From: Sulfurimonas sp. C5
Lineage (GTDB): Bacteria > Campylobacterota > Campylobacteria > Campylobacterales > Sulfurimonadaceae
Assembly: GCF_029872055.1 (NCBI RefSeq)
Contig: NZ_JARXNQ010000001.1
Location: 682,001 to 746,000, forward strand
Direction: 5' to 3'
DNA: 64,000 nt
Part shown: positions 63,034 to 64,000 of the stretch, in pieces
Position numbering within the stretch: position 1 is the first letter of the stretch
Layout: each line of letters starts with the position of its first letter
Translations under genes and position numbers: made by a program
The notes under the pieces: model-generated
Seen by the model: the letters and a program-made list of their open reading frames with translations, nothing else
Told to the model about the DNA's origin: nothing
The model's database searches: none

Positions 63034-63630
63034 CTACTTAACCCCGTAATGCATTAATGACTGAGCAACAACAGCTAAAGGAGATTGTGAAGAGATCATA
63101 CTCAAATTCCCGTGAGCCTCATCTATTTTACCATCATTCATTGCGATAATAGCCAGTTCTACCAATGCTAAGTCTTTATAAATTGCATCTTGTTGTTTTG
63201 CATATTTTTCTAAAAGTTTTGGATCGTTTTTTAACTCTGCAGCTTCATATTTTGCCATGTCACCAATCAATAACGCTTTAGAACCTTTTAACGTTTCAAG
63301 GTCTTGAACATTTTGAGTTGTAATAGCTTGAGAATACAACCACACATCATGTAATTCTGGGCTTAATGACTTTAATCTTGCAAGTGTTGCAGGGTTTGAA
63401 GCATTCTTTTGTAACTCTTGTAACGTAGCATTTGCAGCATCAATAGTATTTTGTTTGTTTATACTGTAAGTAATATCAGCAGCTACAAGCAGTACAACAG
63501 CAATTACTGAACCTATTAACGGCTTTTTATATTTTTTAATAAATTTTTCCGTCACTACCGCTTTTTCGAAGAACTTCTCTTCAGAATTCAGCTCTTCTTT
63601 TACCATATCTATATTGTTTTTTAAGCTCAA
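63034..63630 (-). CDS. YfgM-like membrane-anchored helical-repeat protein
   Basis: 198 aa. A short cytoplasmic head, one membrane helix (about 36-54, KPLIGSVIAVVLLVAADITYS) and a helical-repeat domain resembling TPR (LKSLSPELHDVWLYSQ; AKYEAAELKNDPKLLEKYAKQQDAIYKDLALVELAIIAMNDGKIDEAHGNLSMI). YfgM links the Sec translocon to periplasmic chaperones in E. coli. The start is TTG with AAAGGG upstream; an inner ATG at residue 9 lacks a ribosome site. One base separates it from the lipoprotein gene. Confidence 0.7.
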   Translation of the reverse strand: MSLKNNIDMVKEELNSEEKFFEKAVVTEKFIKKYKKPLIGSVIAVVLLVAADITYSINKQNTIDAANATLQELQKNASNPATLARLKSLSPELHDVWLYSQAITTQNVQDLETLKGSKALLIGDMAKYEAAELKNDPKLLEKYAKQQDAIYKDLALVELAIIAMNDGKIDEAHGNLSMISSQSPLAVVAQSLMHYGVK

Positions 63631-63710
63631 GGAACATCCCTTTATTTCGAAAGTTTAAAATATTATCGCATAGTTTGTTAAATGTTTATTATATGGTAAA
63701 TGATTTTTTT

Positions 63711-63739
63711 AATTCGAAAGCGTCATCTTCGCTAGAATT
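63711..63739. repeat. imperfect inverted repeat in the divergent YfgM/ald gap
   Basis: AATTC...AGCG and CGCT...GAATT form a 29-base imperfect palindrome with small internal loops. TTCGAAAG also occurs twice in this 211-base gap (63646, 63713), and GTAACTAAGTTAC (63796-63808) is a separate short palindrome. No gene is seen in the gap; regulatory use is possible but unproven. Confidence 0.3.
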
Positions 63740-63841
63740 CTTAATACTGGCATAAATAATGTATCGTAAATTTCTAGAGAAGAAAAACTATAGTAGTAAC
63801 TAAGTTACAATACTTAAGATCTAAATACTAAGGAGATACAG

Positions 63842-64000
63842 ATGAATATCGGTATACCAAAAGAGATTAAAAAAGATGAATATAGAGTTAGTATTACACC
63901 AAATGGAGCTGCTGAACTTATAGCTCAAGGGCATAACGTATATGTACAGTCAACAGCAGGAGAAGGAAGCGGTTTTAGTGATAAAGAGTATATAGATGTT
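63842..64000 (+). CDS. ald: alanine dehydrogenase, partial
   Basis: Only the first 53 codons are in the window. MNIGIPKEIKKDEYRVSITP followed by NGAAELIAQGHNVYVQSTAGEGSGF and then SDKEYIDV is the classic N-terminus of alanine dehydrogenase/PNT proteins, with the substrate-binding Arg15. The enzyme interconverts alanine and pyruvate with NAD. AAGGAG lies six bases before the ATG. The transhydrogenase alpha subunit shares the motif and is the less likely alternative. Confidence 0.85.
   Translation, partial: MNIGIPKEIKKDEYRVSITPNGAAELIAQGHNVYVQSTAGEGSGFSDKEYIDV

Noticed and set aside
1-64000. CRISPR arrays, rRNA or tRNA genes, insertion sequences
   Set aside because: No regularly spaced repeats, no cloverleaf-like or rRNA-like stretch in the short gaps, and no transposase among the reading frames.

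Overview
The window reads as chromosome of an AT-rich member of the Campylobacterota (former Epsilonproteobacteria), most likely a Sulfurimonas-like, sulfur-oxidising, motile autotroph. Supporting this are a Tat-exported molybdopterin sulfite dehydrogenase with a cytochrome c partner, a periplasmic alpha-carbonic anhydrase, TTG/GTG starts next to ATG starts, many four-base ATGA overlaps, and a gene order (murF-hydrolase-ddl-ruvA-fapA / murJ-cysS ... pyrD-M16 protease-dapA-fabL) that I recall from Campylobacter jejuni. I see no rRNA, tRNA, insertion sequence, prophage or CRISPR array. Genes are packed tightly and no gap exceeds about 215 bases. The organism name is an inference, not a database result.

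Layout. 1-2.0 kb: sulfite dehydrogenase (sorA, start of sorB) and a HIT hydrolase. 2.1-3.7 kb: phosphate permease with its PhoU-like partner. 3.7-11.3 kb (minus strand): fapA, ruvA, ddl, hydrolase, murF, then TRAP subunits dctQM with no dctP. 11.3-22.8 kb (plus strand, apart from a DJ-1 family gene): murJ, cysS, an RNA-methyltransferase-like gene, a two-gene sensory unit (solute-binding lipoprotein plus GGDEF/EAL protein), then pyrD, M16 protease, dapA and a FabL-type enoyl reductase. 22.8-26.2 kb (minus): a metal uptake set (His-rich peptide, His-rich porin, ZnuA-like and ZnuB-like proteins) with no ATPase. 26.2-30.6 kb: methyltransferase, pgsA-rseP, amino acid permease, PLP homeostasis protein. 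30.6-38.9 kb (minus): a tightly overlapping six-gene TonB operon (receptor, exbB, exbD, membrane polyferredoxin, RND pump, tonB). 39-44.6 kb: carbonic anhydrase, DTW protein, flavoprotein, antiporter, ThiE/TenI-like protein and two small conserved proteins. 44.7-48.1 kb: a FliK-like protein, a stand-alone FlhB C-terminal homologue, and a GAF-PAS-GGDEF-EAL protein. 48.1-53 kb (minus): HDOD protein with polA, and a NosL-like/UreH-like pair probably for copper handling. 53-56 kb: rhlE, MFS exporter, HD protein. 56-61.2 kb: an AraC-regulated alcohol dehydrogenase/SDR/cupin/cyclophilin-like operon and a divergent MarR/SDR pair with two matching 19-bp palindromes. 61.2-64 kb: YfgM-like protein, lipoprotein and tyrosine recombinase, then the start of alanine dehydrogenase.

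The housekeeping genes cover peptidoglycan precursors (ddl, murF, murJ, dapA), lipids (fabL, pgsA), envelope proteolysis (rseP), DNA replication and repair (polA, ruvA) and envelope assembly. The accessory parts are transport or stress modules. The least conventional is the TonB operon carrying an iron-sulfur membrane protein and an RND pump. Next are the metal operon without an ATPase, and the AraC operon whose dehydrogenase has a Tat signal followed by a second well-placed ribosome binding site and in-frame ATG.
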